64,000 nt of DNA from Bacteroidota bacterium. GTDB lineage: Bacteria; Bacteroidota; Bacteroidia; Bacteroidales; JAAUTT01. Made by a program: the position numbers and the translations under genes. Positions 55,529-64,000 of the stretch are shown here, one piece after another. Below the pieces are notes generated by a model. That model ran no database searches, was not told the origin of the DNA, and was given only the letters and a program-made list of their open reading frames with translations. Location: assembly GCA_030706405.1 (NCBI GenBank), contig JAUZOO010000004.1, forward strand, positions 372,765-436,764, in the 5' to 3' direction. Each line of letters begins with the position of its first letter. Position 1 is the stretch's first letter.

Positions 55529-57640
55529 TTATTCTACAGAAAATAAAACTTTATACGTTTTAACAATGCCTTTATAATCGCATGTTACTACGGCTATCCC
55601 TGATGTTGATTCAGCCTGTGAAACTGCCACTTTCAACTCCTTATTGTTTACAGATGCCGTAACCGCAGGAATTTGGGTTGTGCCAGCCGGAAGCGTGACT
55701 TTTGACTCATAAAAGCCGTAACCGACAATACCATTTGCAGTGGTCGATCTGACTGGAGTAGCCGGCACCTCAATTGACTTACCGTTTACTGCAATACTTA
55801 CTATAGGGACAACCGGACGCTCGATTTTCTTTTTGGCAGAGCTGAAACCAAGCCCTACAAAATCGAAAAGTGGGTCTTGATCAGCACTTTCGGCCACAAG
55901 AAAAATCGCGTGTTTCTTATCCAAATTGTCCACAAATTTTGACACATTGATCGTGAATTTTGTAGTTTCCTGTTTGGAATTGGCAGGGACAATAATCTCA
56001 CCTATTTTCTTTCCTTTCCAAGTTGCATTGTCCCATGGTCCGTCCAGCCAAACGTTAACCTTGAAGGTTTTTGTCGTTTTGGGAGTAAGAAAAAGGTTAA
56101 ACGCTGTTTTATTGCCCTTTTTGGTCCCTTCGAAGGCTTTTAGTCCATTTTTATCCTGATTAAGACCTCCGAAACCGAAATACTTGAAACCGACAATGGT
56201 TCCATTCTTCATATTGGTGACGGGCATATGGTTGTCCCAAATATCCCACGAATCTTGTTGGAGGCTTACATCGGAAAGATAACAGGCATATCCGGCTGAG
56301 TAATATTGATAAGGATCGAGCCCATAGATATGAAAACCTTCGGAAGTAACCTCGGCACCTTTGTATTCATTTCCCTGTTTGTCTTTCACTGTCAAAATAT
56401 GATCTTTTGAATAAGGGTCATACCCTGTGATCACGGCACTTCCACCTTCTGCTACCGGTTTTTCGTCCCACTGGATAGTGATAGGGGCTACTACTGCCTG
56501 ACGTGCAAAGCCGAAACCACGGGGCGGCCTGTGGTAAAAAACATACCATTGCCCATTAATTTGTTCAATACTACCATGGGTATTATGTCCGGCATTTGTG
56601 GTTTGTATTTTAAAACCATCCTGATTTAAGACAGGCCCACGCGAATCGACCAGAACACCACCACTTTTCCATGGCCCCAGCGGGGAATCTGCAACAGCGT
56701 AACGCAAAGTTGAATTGGTACTACCTACTCCGTATTCCGGTCCAGAGTACCCGCTAAAAACTGTAATATATTTATTACCGACCTTTCGAATTGAAGAAGC
56801 TTCGAAAAAATTGAATGTACCAAGATCCTGACCAGGATAAACGTTGGGATATACCGTACCTTGAGGATCCCTGATAACGCCATACCTTGCACTGGCAGGA
56901 AGAAGGTAGTTGATGATTGGGGTGCCGGGGCGAACCGAATACATGGTATTCTGATCCAATTGTGCCGCCATGGATCGTTGAAATCCCCAAAAACCATAAG
57001 CCCTAAAACCAATTTTGTAATCTGGGTCGTTGGAGTCTGTTACGTTTTCAATATAAACAGCCGGATCGAAACCAAAAATACTACCGGGCACGGTGCGGGT
57101 CCCATCCTCGGTAAGATTGATGGGAGTGAAAGGGCCATCGGGACGAGTCCCTTTGCAGACCATTGCTTCACGGTTCCTTCCTCGGCTGTGAGGAAACAAA
57201 TAATACTCCTTTTTACCATCCTTTCTTTTTACTTCAACGAGGTCAGGCGCATACATTACATCCCATTGTCCGTCTACCTTGTAAGTAAAAACCGGGCCTT
57301 CATCCCTCCAACTAGATAAATCTTCAATTGGAGCAGACCAAATCCTTATGTCGGCACCACAATAACTACTAAACCGGACATCGTGAGAACCAATGATATA
57401 GGCCCGATATTTCCCTGGATTGTCGGGATCTTCAAAAACGCGGGGTTCGCCATCGGGCAAATGCTCCCACAACGGAAGATAAGGATTACCTGTACCTTGA
57501 TAAGTATATTTGGCAGTCGACGCAGTATTTCCCTTCTGATTATCAACACCTTTAACTTCCGAAAAAGAAAGCAGGGATACCGATGTGATTAATAATAATA
57601 TCAAACGTCCCCCTCTTGACGCAAATTCAACTTTTCTCAT
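55529..57640 (-). CDS. GH43-like enzyme with C-terminal beta-sandwich domains
   Basis: This 703-residue exported protein has its signal helix at LILLLITSVSLLSF after a basic start. The propeller half (about 45-410) shows DGEPRVFED, SHDVRFSSYCGADIRIW, WDVMYAPDLVEV, FFEASSIRKVGNKYI (probable acid Glu) and HGSIEQINGQWYVFYH, consistent with a divergent GH43. The middle (about 430-600) is a CBM6-like jelly roll (VGFKYFGFGG, FKVNVWLDGPWDNATW). The final ~100 residues (IAVNGKSIEVP, AVTASVNNKELKV) look like a Bacteroidetes C-terminal Ig-like module. It is probably a periplasmic or surface accessory xylan enzyme; the exact activity is unknown. The start ATG at 57640 has no better in-frame alternative. 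Confidence 0.8.
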   Translation of the reverse strand: MRKVEFASRGGRLILLLITSVSLLSFSEVKGVDNQKGNTASTAKYTYQGTGNPYLPLWEHLPDGEPRVFEDPDNPGKYRAYIIGSHDVRFSSYCGADIRIWSAPIEDLSSWRDEGPVFTYKVDGQWDVMYAPDLVEVKRKDGKKEYYLFPHSRGRNREAMVCKGTRPDGPFTPINLTEDGTRTVPGSIFGFDPAVYIENVTDSNDPDYKIGFRAYGFWGFQRSMAAQLDQNTMYSVRPGTPIINYLLPASARYGVIRDPQGTVYPNVYPGQDLGTFNFFEASSIRKVGNKYITVFSGYSGPEYGVGSTNSTLRYAVADSPLGPWKSGGVLVDSRGPVLNQDGFKIQTTNAGHNTHGSIEQINGQWYVFYHRPPRGFGFARQAVVAPITIQWDEKPVAEGGSAVITGYDPYSKDHILTVKDKQGNEYKGAEVTSEGFHIYGLDPYQYYSAGYACYLSDVSLQQDSWDIWDNHMPVTNMKNGTIVGFKYFGFGGLNQDKNGLKAFEGTKKGNKTAFNLFLTPKTTKTFKVNVWLDGPWDNATWKGKKIGEIIVPANSKQETTKFTINVSKFVDNLDKKHAIFLVAESADQDPLFDFVGLGFSSAKKKIERPVVPIVSIAVNGKSIEVPATPVRSTTANGIVGYGFYESKVTLPAGTTQIPAVTASVNNKELKVAVSQAESTSGIAVVTCDYKGIVKTYKVLFSVE

Positions 57641-57730
57641 AAAACAATCTTTTTATATAATTTCACTTCTCATATACAACAACTTAAAATCTCTACAATC
57701 CCTTACCGGCCTTCATCCTGTGTTAAACTG

Positions 57731-57748
57731 GACGACATGCCCGTCGTC
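57731..57748 (-). terminator. Possible terminator after the second GH27 gene
   Basis: A perfect short hairpin, GACGAC (57731-57736) with GTCGTC (57743-57748), lies 70 bp past the GH27 stop in a 177-bp gap. It has no U-run on the minus strand, so the call is weak. The gap may also contain a promoter for the next gene. Confidence 0.3.
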
Positions 57749-57817
57749 GGTTTTCAGGCAGTATGCCTAACGCGATACGGCTAATAGAACCAATATTTCT
57801 CAATGCTAATTTCTATT

Positions 57818-59611
57818 TTATTTTATTGGACTAATTTTAAAAAGACCGGCACCATGCTGCGGCAATTCGCGGCTAAAGCTTCCATTGAAAGTTCCAAGGT
57901 CTTTATGGCTCCATAAATCGGTAACCTTGGCTTTACCTTTGATACCAATGGCTTCAAAATCGACCTTTACATTTGCAGTCTCGGGAAGATCAATAGCTCC
58001 TTTATCAACCAGTACTCCAAACACAACCGAGCCCGTTTCTTGAGTGACTACTCCGGTGGCAGAAAAAGTATCATAACCTTCGGGCAAGTCGTAAATAATT
58101 GTTGATTCGGCATGAGTGCCAATTCCACTGACGATTTGACCGTTCACCATCAACGGTCGGCCATCGCAAGCCTTATTTACCTGTGCAGCTCCCCAACCTG
58201 CTGTAGCGCTTATCCATTTCAAATCGGTTAGTTTAAGTTCTCCTTTGACTCCTTTCAAAACCGGATCAACCCAGGCCACATGGTCCCAATCGAAACCATT
58301 GCCACCATCTTTTACAAAAAGGACAAGTCTTTTACCTTCCTTTACCGATACTTCTACCTTTTGCGAGCTTCCCTTACCGGCAATTACAGGACTGGCGTAG
58401 TCAGCATTACCAAAATCGATGTTATCGCCTTTGCTTTGAGCATTGAAAAGAGCCACATATTTATCTTTACTATTAGGCACATCGGCCGTCCATACAATCA
58501 GATTCTTGTCGCGCGATACCTGGCGGTTATTGGCACTCTGCTGGTTTACCTTCAGCATATCTGGATTGGTGAGCATTTCCTTGGTAAAATCGTCGAGTTT
58601 GGTCATGTCGCCGCCGAAAATAAGGGGCGAACGGCCAATAGCCCACAAACTCATTAAGGAGTATTGTTCGTCTTTGGTAAACCTTGTTGCACGGGTAAAT
58701 TCGACAGTTCCGATAGGCAACATGTCGGCATCGGGAAAATGTCCGGGGGCACGGTAAGGAGTCCAGGCATCAAGACGTTCGAACATAGCCAGCAAAGCGC
58801 CCCAGCGGTCCCAGAAATCGTCGGTGATGCGCCACATGTTGGCATGAGTCATTACGTGTTCGCCCATTTTGACGGGAGTGGCACCGGGTGACAAACTCAA
58901 TACGATGGGGCGGCCAGTTTTGTCGATGGCATTGCGGAGAGCTTCCACTTCTGCTTTTTGCACGTTGTCGTAAGGGCGGGAAATATCGTCGCACTTAATA
59001 AAATCGACACCCCAGTCGGCATACATCTGTACAATCGAGTTGTAGTAAGCCTGTCCTTCGGGCTTGGAGGCATCAACACCATACATATCGGGGTTCCAGG
59101 CACAGGTAGAGCTTTTGATGGCAATATCCTGAGCTTTGGCGTTTGTACCTAGTACCGGAAGATTTTTATCGACCGCCAAACGAGGAATACCGCGCATAAT
59201 GTGGATTCCGAACTTCAAACCTTTCGAATGCACGTAATCGGCAAGGGGTTTAAACCCTTTCCCATCGGCAGCCGACGGAAACTTCTTAAGCCCGGGGGTC
59301 AAACGTCCGTACTCGTCCATGGTAAGCAGAGCGCCGGGTTTGTAAGAATGTCCCTTTGCTTCAGGTTCGTACCATTGAATGTCAACCGTAAGGTAATTAT
59401 ATCCACTTGGCAAAAGGTATTTGGCCATCGCATCTGCCTGTTCCTTAACCTGCTGTTCGGTAACAGTTGTACCAAAGCAGTCCCAACTGTTCCAGCCAAG
59501 TACGGGTTTGGGAGCAAACTGCCAATATTTTGGCATGTTCTGTGCCTGTAAAGCGCTAAACGATACGGCTATTAGCAGCATTAATAATTTAAGACTCCTG
59601 TTCATTGCCAT
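57818..59611 (-). CDS. GH27 glycosidase with a nested, apparently permuted NPCBM domain
   Basis: The start is set at the ATG at 59611 (MAMNRSLKLL), not the TTG at 59632, giving 597 residues with the signal cleaved near LQAQ. Numbering here counts from the TTG. The barrel shows KPVLGWNSWDCFG, nucleophile D215 (FIKCDD) and acid/base D271/272 (WRITDDFWDRW). The C-terminal sandwich starts at YVALFNAQ (392) and resumes at IGIKGKAKVTDLW (562). Between them lies NPCBM-like sequence in reversed order: its usual last part (VEVSVKEGKRLVLFVKDGG, DHVAWVDPVL, about 424-459) comes before its usual first part (LTDLKWISATAGWGA, GIGTHAESTIIYDL, about 467-544). Activity is alpha-galactosidase or beta-L-arabinopyranosidase type. 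It lies 28 bp after the GH115 gene is read... on the operon side, 49 bp below its stop given this start. Confidence 0.88.
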   Translation of the reverse strand: MAMNRSLKLLMLLIAVSFSALQAQNMPKYWQFAPKPVLGWNSWDCFGTTVTEQQVKEQADAMAKYLLPSGYNYLTVDIQWYEPEAKGHSYKPGALLTMDEYGRLTPGLKKFPSAADGKGFKPLADYVHSKGLKFGIHIMRGIPRLAVDKNLPVLGTNAKAQDIAIKSSTCAWNPDMYGVDASKPEGQAYYNSIVQMYADWGVDFIKCDDISRPYDNVQKAEVEALRNAIDKTGRPIVLSLSPGATPVKMGEHVMTHANMWRITDDFWDRWGALLAMFERLDAWTPYRAPGHFPDADMLPIGTVEFTRATRFTKDEQYSLMSLWAIGRSPLIFGGDMTKLDDFTKEMLTNPDMLKVNQQSANNRQVSRDKNLIVWTADVPNSKDKYVALFNAQSKGDNIDFGNADYASPVIAGKGSSQKVEVSVKEGKRLVLFVKDGGNGFDWDHVAWVDPVLKGVKGELKLTDLKWISATAGWGAAQVNKACDGRPLMVNGQIVSGIGTHAESTIIYDLPEGYDTFSATGVVTQETGSVVFGVLVDKGAIDLPETANVKVDFEAIGIKGKAKVTDLWSHKDLGTFNGSFSRELPQHGAGLFKISPIK

Positions 59612-59660
59612 TTTATGTATAGTTGTTTTCAAATAATCAATATGGTTTTACAGTAGAGCG

Positions 59661-62243
59661 TTATTTCAACAGTGAAATACCTGGCCCCACGTAGGTTTTC
59701 TTTAATCCGCCACAGTCAATGACAATGCGTTGAATTATCATTCCCGGGTCGCCACAGGTTAATGTGAGAGTGTGCGTTGGCTGCGATTTGTTTACCGCAA
59801 ATTTGGCCGTAGAAACAACGCCGTTTTGCAATACCCTGTCCTTCCAGGGCTCTGAATATTCTTTATGGTCACTTTGGGATACAAATGCAGGTTGTCCGTC
59901 GACCGATATGCCATAACGGGTGCTTTTCCCTTTATGAAGCGCCCAGAATGGTAAGCTGTAAACATATATTGTTACGGAGTCGGCTGTTACGCCGAAAAAC
60001 TCGTATTCGTAACGGGTACCGTTCAGTTTTTTGGGGTCGGCGGCTGGTTCGGTAGCTTCGCCTAATTGTATGGCGTACCAGTCGTACCCAACACCCTCAA
60101 TAGTCCGTAATGTATGGCCATTGGTCGAAACTTTATTTTTAATTTGTTTCAGGTCAATGATTGTACAACCTTCCAGAATGCTTTTTTGAGGATTGAGATC
60201 AACAGGCGTACTTTCGACACCTTCTGTAACGTTCACCCTAGGCATATCCTGATATTTTGCAACGAAACCAGGAGGTATAGACATCATGCCGTTCCACTTG
60301 CCATTGAGCATAGTATTGTAAGTAAGGGTAAGGCTGTTGATGCTATCGAAAGCGGCTTTGGATTGTTTGGCGGCCCAATTGGCGGTGGCCGGTTTATTTT
60401 CGGCAAGTTGCTCGTTGCTAAGTTGAGCCAACAGAAACTTACGGTTCATCTGGTATGAGCCCTTTACCGGATAAGCCAACAACTCATAAAATGCCGCACG
60501 GCTACTTTCGGGCAATTCCTTCGAAATTTTATCTGACAAATCTGAAATCCGTTTATAATCGGTCAAGCGTTGCTGGGCATCGTTGTAATTTTGGAACGAA
60601 AAAGCAGTATTCGCCAATTCTTTGTATTTGGGCGAGTCCCATTCGCGTTCCCAGCCCATATATTCGGGCTTACGGCTCCATGCAAGCCGGTAATAATTGT
60701 CTAAAATATCCTGAAAGTTTTTTTCGTATTGAGCGCCAAAGGTGTGGGTTAAAAACCGGCTTTGGTGCTGATTGATGCTTGCATAGTCGAACTTGTTAAC
60801 ATCCCATGCAAGGTCGAAAAAGGTTTGCATACCAAGTTCGGCAGGCTTAATGTCTCCCACGTTAACTAACCAGTAGTGGTTTGCCCCGGTTTGATATGCC
60901 TTCAAGAGCTCCTCGTACATCAGTACCGGAGGCGTAGTATTCAGCCACAAGTAATCATGCGGTGCCCCTAAATACGAAAAATGATAATAAACCCCTGCCC
61001 CACCGCTGCGTTTTTGTTCTTCAGGCCCACTGAGGCGTTTCATGTAACCGTAGTTGTCGTCCACCCAAATAAGGGCAATATCGTCGGGAACTTTTAAACC
61101 AAGTTCATACACATCCATGGTTTCTTTGTAGGGTACAAAAATTTGGGGTATATCAGTAACCGGCTTTTTCAGGTATTTGGTAAGAACATCCCGCTGATCT
61201 GTCATTACCTGCGTAAGCACGCTTACTTTTTCCTCGTTGGTAAGGTTTCCCCTCAAGCCCTCATCGTGTACGCCACGCATGGCCATCGTATAAATGTTTT
61301 CGTAAGGCGATGCTTCGCGCACACGGTCATCCATTTTTTTCAGGATAACATCTTTGTTTTTGGCATAGTTCCACTCACCATCGCGCTTGCTATCCCATTC
61401 CGATTTGGCGGCATTGTTAAACAATAACGGCTCGCAATGTGATGTGGTAACAATAATTCCATACTCGTCGGCCACCACTTTGCTTTCGGGGTGCGAATAA
61501 AAAGCGCCGGTACAGCTGTGCATGGCAGGTGCAAACATGTTCCCCTTGAGGCGGAGCAACAGCTCGCAAACCTGTGCGTAAGTCTTTGGCCCGATATCTC
61601 CCAAGTCTTTTTCGTAATTTTTGGTTGACCACGGTTTCAATCCCCAATCCTCATCGTTGATAAAAATACCACGGTATTTAACCGAAGGGCTTTTTGATGT
61701 ATAATTGATTGGTTTGATGCTTACGGTCGGACTTTTTTGCACCGGGACATCGGCCCACCAGTACCAGGGCGATACGCCAATGGCTTCGGAAACGGCAAAT
61801 GTACCATACGAAGCACCGCGACGGTCGCTACCGGCAATAACCAATGCTTGCTTTACACCGGGAAAAGGGTTGTCGATGGTTTTAAGAATGTAGCGCTCCC
61901 ATTGGTTGCGAACCGAGTCGATGTTCAGCTTTTTCGATTTAATCAGCTCTTTAATCAGCAGGTTTTTTTCGATCGTACCAATAATTACGGTGTATTCTTT
62001 AAGCTTCGATTTGGACGATACCAACCTGGGCATCTTTCCGGTAACCCGTTCTACGTCTTCGGCAAAAAGACGGGCTGTTTTTTTCACAGCAACAAAATCG
62101 GCAGTATCGAAACAAACCGATGCTAGGGCTTTTTCAGAAGCAATCGGAAAATCGGAGCTATTTTTTTGTGACTGTTTGTTAACCTCGATTTGAGAGAACA
62201 GAATACGAGGTATAAGCAATAAAAAGGATAATATATATTTCAC
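59661..62243 (-). CDS. GH115 alpha-glucuronidase, type 2
   Basis: This 860-residue exported enzyme starts with GTG at 62243 (MKYILSFLLLIPRILFSQ), accepted because it opens a good signal peptide. GH115 marks are YTVIIGTIEKNLL, ALVIAGSDRRGASYGTFAVSE, GVSPWYWWADVPV, YRGIFINDEDWGLKPW, RLKGNMFAPAMHS and IIVTTSHCEPLLFNN. The C-terminal region ends with GMIIQRIVIDCGGLKKTYVG. It removes (methyl)glucuronic acid from xylan. Relative to the first GH115 the residues around the active-site loops differ, which suggests a different subtype with a different preference. It is the first gene of a unit continuing into GH27. Confidence 0.94.
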   Translation of the reverse strand: MKYILSFLLLIPRILFSQIEVNKQSQKNSSDFPIASEKALASVCFDTADFVAVKKTARLFAEDVERVTGKMPRLVSSKSKLKEYTVIIGTIEKNLLIKELIKSKKLNIDSVRNQWERYILKTIDNPFPGVKQALVIAGSDRRGASYGTFAVSEAIGVSPWYWWADVPVQKSPTVSIKPINYTSKSPSVKYRGIFINDEDWGLKPWSTKNYEKDLGDIGPKTYAQVCELLLRLKGNMFAPAMHSCTGAFYSHPESKVVADEYGIIVTTSHCEPLLFNNAAKSEWDSKRDGEWNYAKNKDVILKKMDDRVREASPYENIYTMAMRGVHDEGLRGNLTNEEKVSVLTQVMTDQRDVLTKYLKKPVTDIPQIFVPYKETMDVYELGLKVPDDIALIWVDDNYGYMKRLSGPEEQKRSGGAGVYYHFSYLGAPHDYLWLNTTPPVLMYEELLKAYQTGANHYWLVNVGDIKPAELGMQTFFDLAWDVNKFDYASINQHQSRFLTHTFGAQYEKNFQDILDNYYRLAWSRKPEYMGWEREWDSPKYKELANTAFSFQNYNDAQQRLTDYKRISDLSDKISKELPESSRAAFYELLAYPVKGSYQMNRKFLLAQLSNEQLAENKPATANWAAKQSKAAFDSINSLTLTYNTMLNGKWNGMMSIPPGFVAKYQDMPRVNVTEGVESTPVDLNPQKSILEGCTIIDLKQIKNKVSTNGHTLRTIEGVGYDWYAIQLGEATEPAADPKKLNGTRYEYEFFGVTADSVTIYVYSLPFWALHKGKSTRYGISVDGQPAFVSQSDHKEYSEPWKDRVLQNGVVSTAKFAVNKSQPTHTLTLTCGDPGMIIQRIVIDCGGLKKTYVGPGISLLK

Positions 62244-62331
62244 ACTCTTAATTTTTCAAATGGAATAATCGTTGAGATCAATGCTAGTTTTCGAATGCTA
62301 TTTCACATATAGTTTATACACTACAGCAATT

Positions 62332-62496
62332 TCATTCAGAGCAATACCGGGTTACCAATTTCCAAACGGTCGTCATTTTGGTTCCATTTTCGGCATAAAG
62401 CCCTCCGCCGCCGGCATAGTTGATATCTTCGCCTCCTATCAAATCCTTACTGATGGTTATTCCCTTTATCCGGACATCCACTAAAAAAATGTACAT
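62332..62496 (-). pseudogene. Short ORF resembling a fragment of a right-handed beta-helix protein
   Basis: Within the 355-bp gap between GH115 and CE6 a 54-codon minus-strand frame (ATG 62496, stop 62332-62334) reads VRIKGITISKDLIGGEDINY, then AGGGGLYAENGTKMTTVWKL. The glycine-rich GGGGLYAENG step and VRIKGITI strand are typical of parallel beta-helix (pectinase-like) repeats. Another frame upstream (about 62594-62500) is also open (ADLKLSCHKVKVNDGTSRV) but runs into a stop, as if a frameshift separates two parts of one gene. I read it as the remnant of a lost polysaccharide-lyase-like or beta-helix gene; it could also be chance. Confidence 0.4.
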
Positions 62497-62598
62497 GGAC
62501 AAACCTGTTTAACTGCAGCAAAAACATCGATCCGACAAACTCTACTAGTTCCATCGTTCACTTTTACTTTATGGCAACTGAGCTTGAGGTCTGCCGGG

Positions 62599-63468
<870 letters not shown>

Positions 63469-63484
63469 TTAAAATTCGAAAGAA

Positions 63485-63520
63485 TGCACTTTACCAAAAG
63501 AGAGCATTTGATAAAGTGCA
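63485..63520 (-). terminator. Terminator after the GH3 gene
   Basis: TGCACTTTA (63485-63493) pairs perfectly with TAAAGTGCA (63512-63520), and after one mismatch the stem continues with CAAA/TTTG. On the minus strand it is followed by TTCTTTCG. It lies just past the GH3 stop and before the CE6 start. Confidence 0.65.
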
Positions 63521-63573
63521 ATAAAAACAATATAAACGTGTTGGAGATTTTTTAAGGCGTCAACGACTTAAGT

Positions 63574-64000
63574 TTACAGTACTGTAACTTTAGTCATTTT
63601 CAAATCTTTATTATCGGAGCTATTTCCATACAAAATTTCATATTCTCCGGCAGTTACAGTCATCGTACCACGTGACCGGTCGAAGAATTCGAATGATGTA
63701 TAAGGTAAGTTGATAGCTGCCTGTCCAGTTTTCCCAGCAGCAACCTCAACCCTTTGAAATCCCTTTAAGGTTTTAAGCGGGCCTTCAGCATCGTTTACTT
63801 TACGTACGTAAACCTGAACGATTTCTGTTCCATCTCGTTTGCCGGTATTGGATACTGGTATGGAAATCTCAATAGTTTCATCAGCTTTAATTGATGTTTT
63901 ACTGAACTTGGCATTACCAATCGAAAAGTTGGTATAACTCAAACCATAACCAAACGGGAAAAGAGGATCGGACATAAAACGGTAGGTACGGCCTTTCATG
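63574..64000 (-). CDS. GH3 glycosidase, C-terminal part (truncated by window edge)
   Basis: About 142 C-terminal residues of a GH3 enzyme are visible; the start is beyond the right edge. The segment YRFMSDPLFPFGYGLSYTNF is the characteristic end of the GH3 second domain. It is followed by the fibronectin-III-like C-terminal domain (ISIPVSNTGKRDGTEIVQVY, LKGFQRVEVAAGKT, GEYEILYG). In a xylan locus it is most likely a beta-xylosidase finishing xylo-oligosaccharides, but beta-glucosidase cannot be excluded because the catalytic part is not in the window. Confidence 0.88.
   Translation of the reverse strand, partial: MKGRTYRFMSDPLFPFGYGLSYTNFSIGNAKFSKTSIKADETIEISIPVSNTGKRDGTEIVQVYVRKVNDAEGPLKTLKGFQRVEVAAGKTGQAAINLPYTSFEFFDRSRGTMTVTAGEYEILYGNSSDNKDLKMTKVTVL

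Noticed and set aside
58280-59551. Several long frames opposite the second GH27 gene
   Set aside because: They are antisense shadows caused by codon composition of a clear GH27 gene with catalytic motifs on the minus strand.

Overview
This window is most of a large xylan polysaccharide-utilisation locus (PUL) from a member of the Bacteroidetes, most likely order Bacteroidales. The evidence is three SusC/SusD pairs, a hybrid two-component regulator, FecR/ECF-sigma signalling, and two enzymes with type IX secretion (T9SS) C-terminal tails. T9SS points towards an environmental or anaerobic-digester lineage (Paludibacter or Marinilabiliales-like) rather than a gut Bacteroides, but the genus cannot be fixed from this sequence. 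I see no tRNA, rRNA, CRISPR array, transposase or phage gene.

Layout. (1) 1-1861: 3' part of a macroglobulin-like protein carrying a TonB plug domain, probably outside the PUL. (2) 2251-15819: a GH5-GH43 fusion with a T9SS-like tail, then a hybrid two-component sensor (HTCS) flanked by two very similar GH43 genes pointing towards it. The 860 bp leader upstream of the HTCS holds two direct copies of a structured, RNA-like element. (3) 16586-27478 (minus strand): susC-susD-susC-susD-DUF1735 lipoprotein, the same order as the xylan core xusABCDE of Prevotella bryantii and the large xylan PUL of Bacteroides ovatus. (4) 28575-36010 (minus): a third SusC/SusD pair, with an STN signalling domain on SusC, under a FecR anti-sigma/ECF sigma pair. 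(5) 36477-37160: an uncharacterised secreted protein. (6) 37597-64000 (minus): an enzyme bank with a GH2 remnant, GH67, GH27, GH43, a thioredoxin-fold protein, GH8, GH30, GH115, a GH43 remnant, an alpha/beta-hydrolase, GH43, GH27, a second GH115, CE6 and the end of a GH3 gene.

Working model (inference from families). The T9SS-tailed GH5-GH43 and GH30 enzymes cut glucurono(arabino)xylan at the cell surface. SusC/SusD complexes and the DUF1735 lipoprotein bind and import the fragments. In the periplasm GH115 and GH67 remove (methyl)glucuronic acid, CE6 and perhaps the alpha/beta-hydrolase remove esters, GH43 enzymes remove arabinose or xylose, GH27 enzymes remove alpha-galactose or beta-L-arabinopyranose, and GH8 (Rex type) and GH3 finish the oligosaccharides. 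No GH10 or GH11 endoxylanase lies in the window. Two independent regulators (HTCS and ECF/FecR) suggest the locus answers to two signals.

Most interesting points: the duplicated hairpin element at 8445-8805, a GH27 whose NPCBM domain appears circularly permuted and nested in its C-terminal domain, a GH2 gene reduced by two in-frame excisions and loss of its start codon, and an inverted-repeat element next to that remnant.
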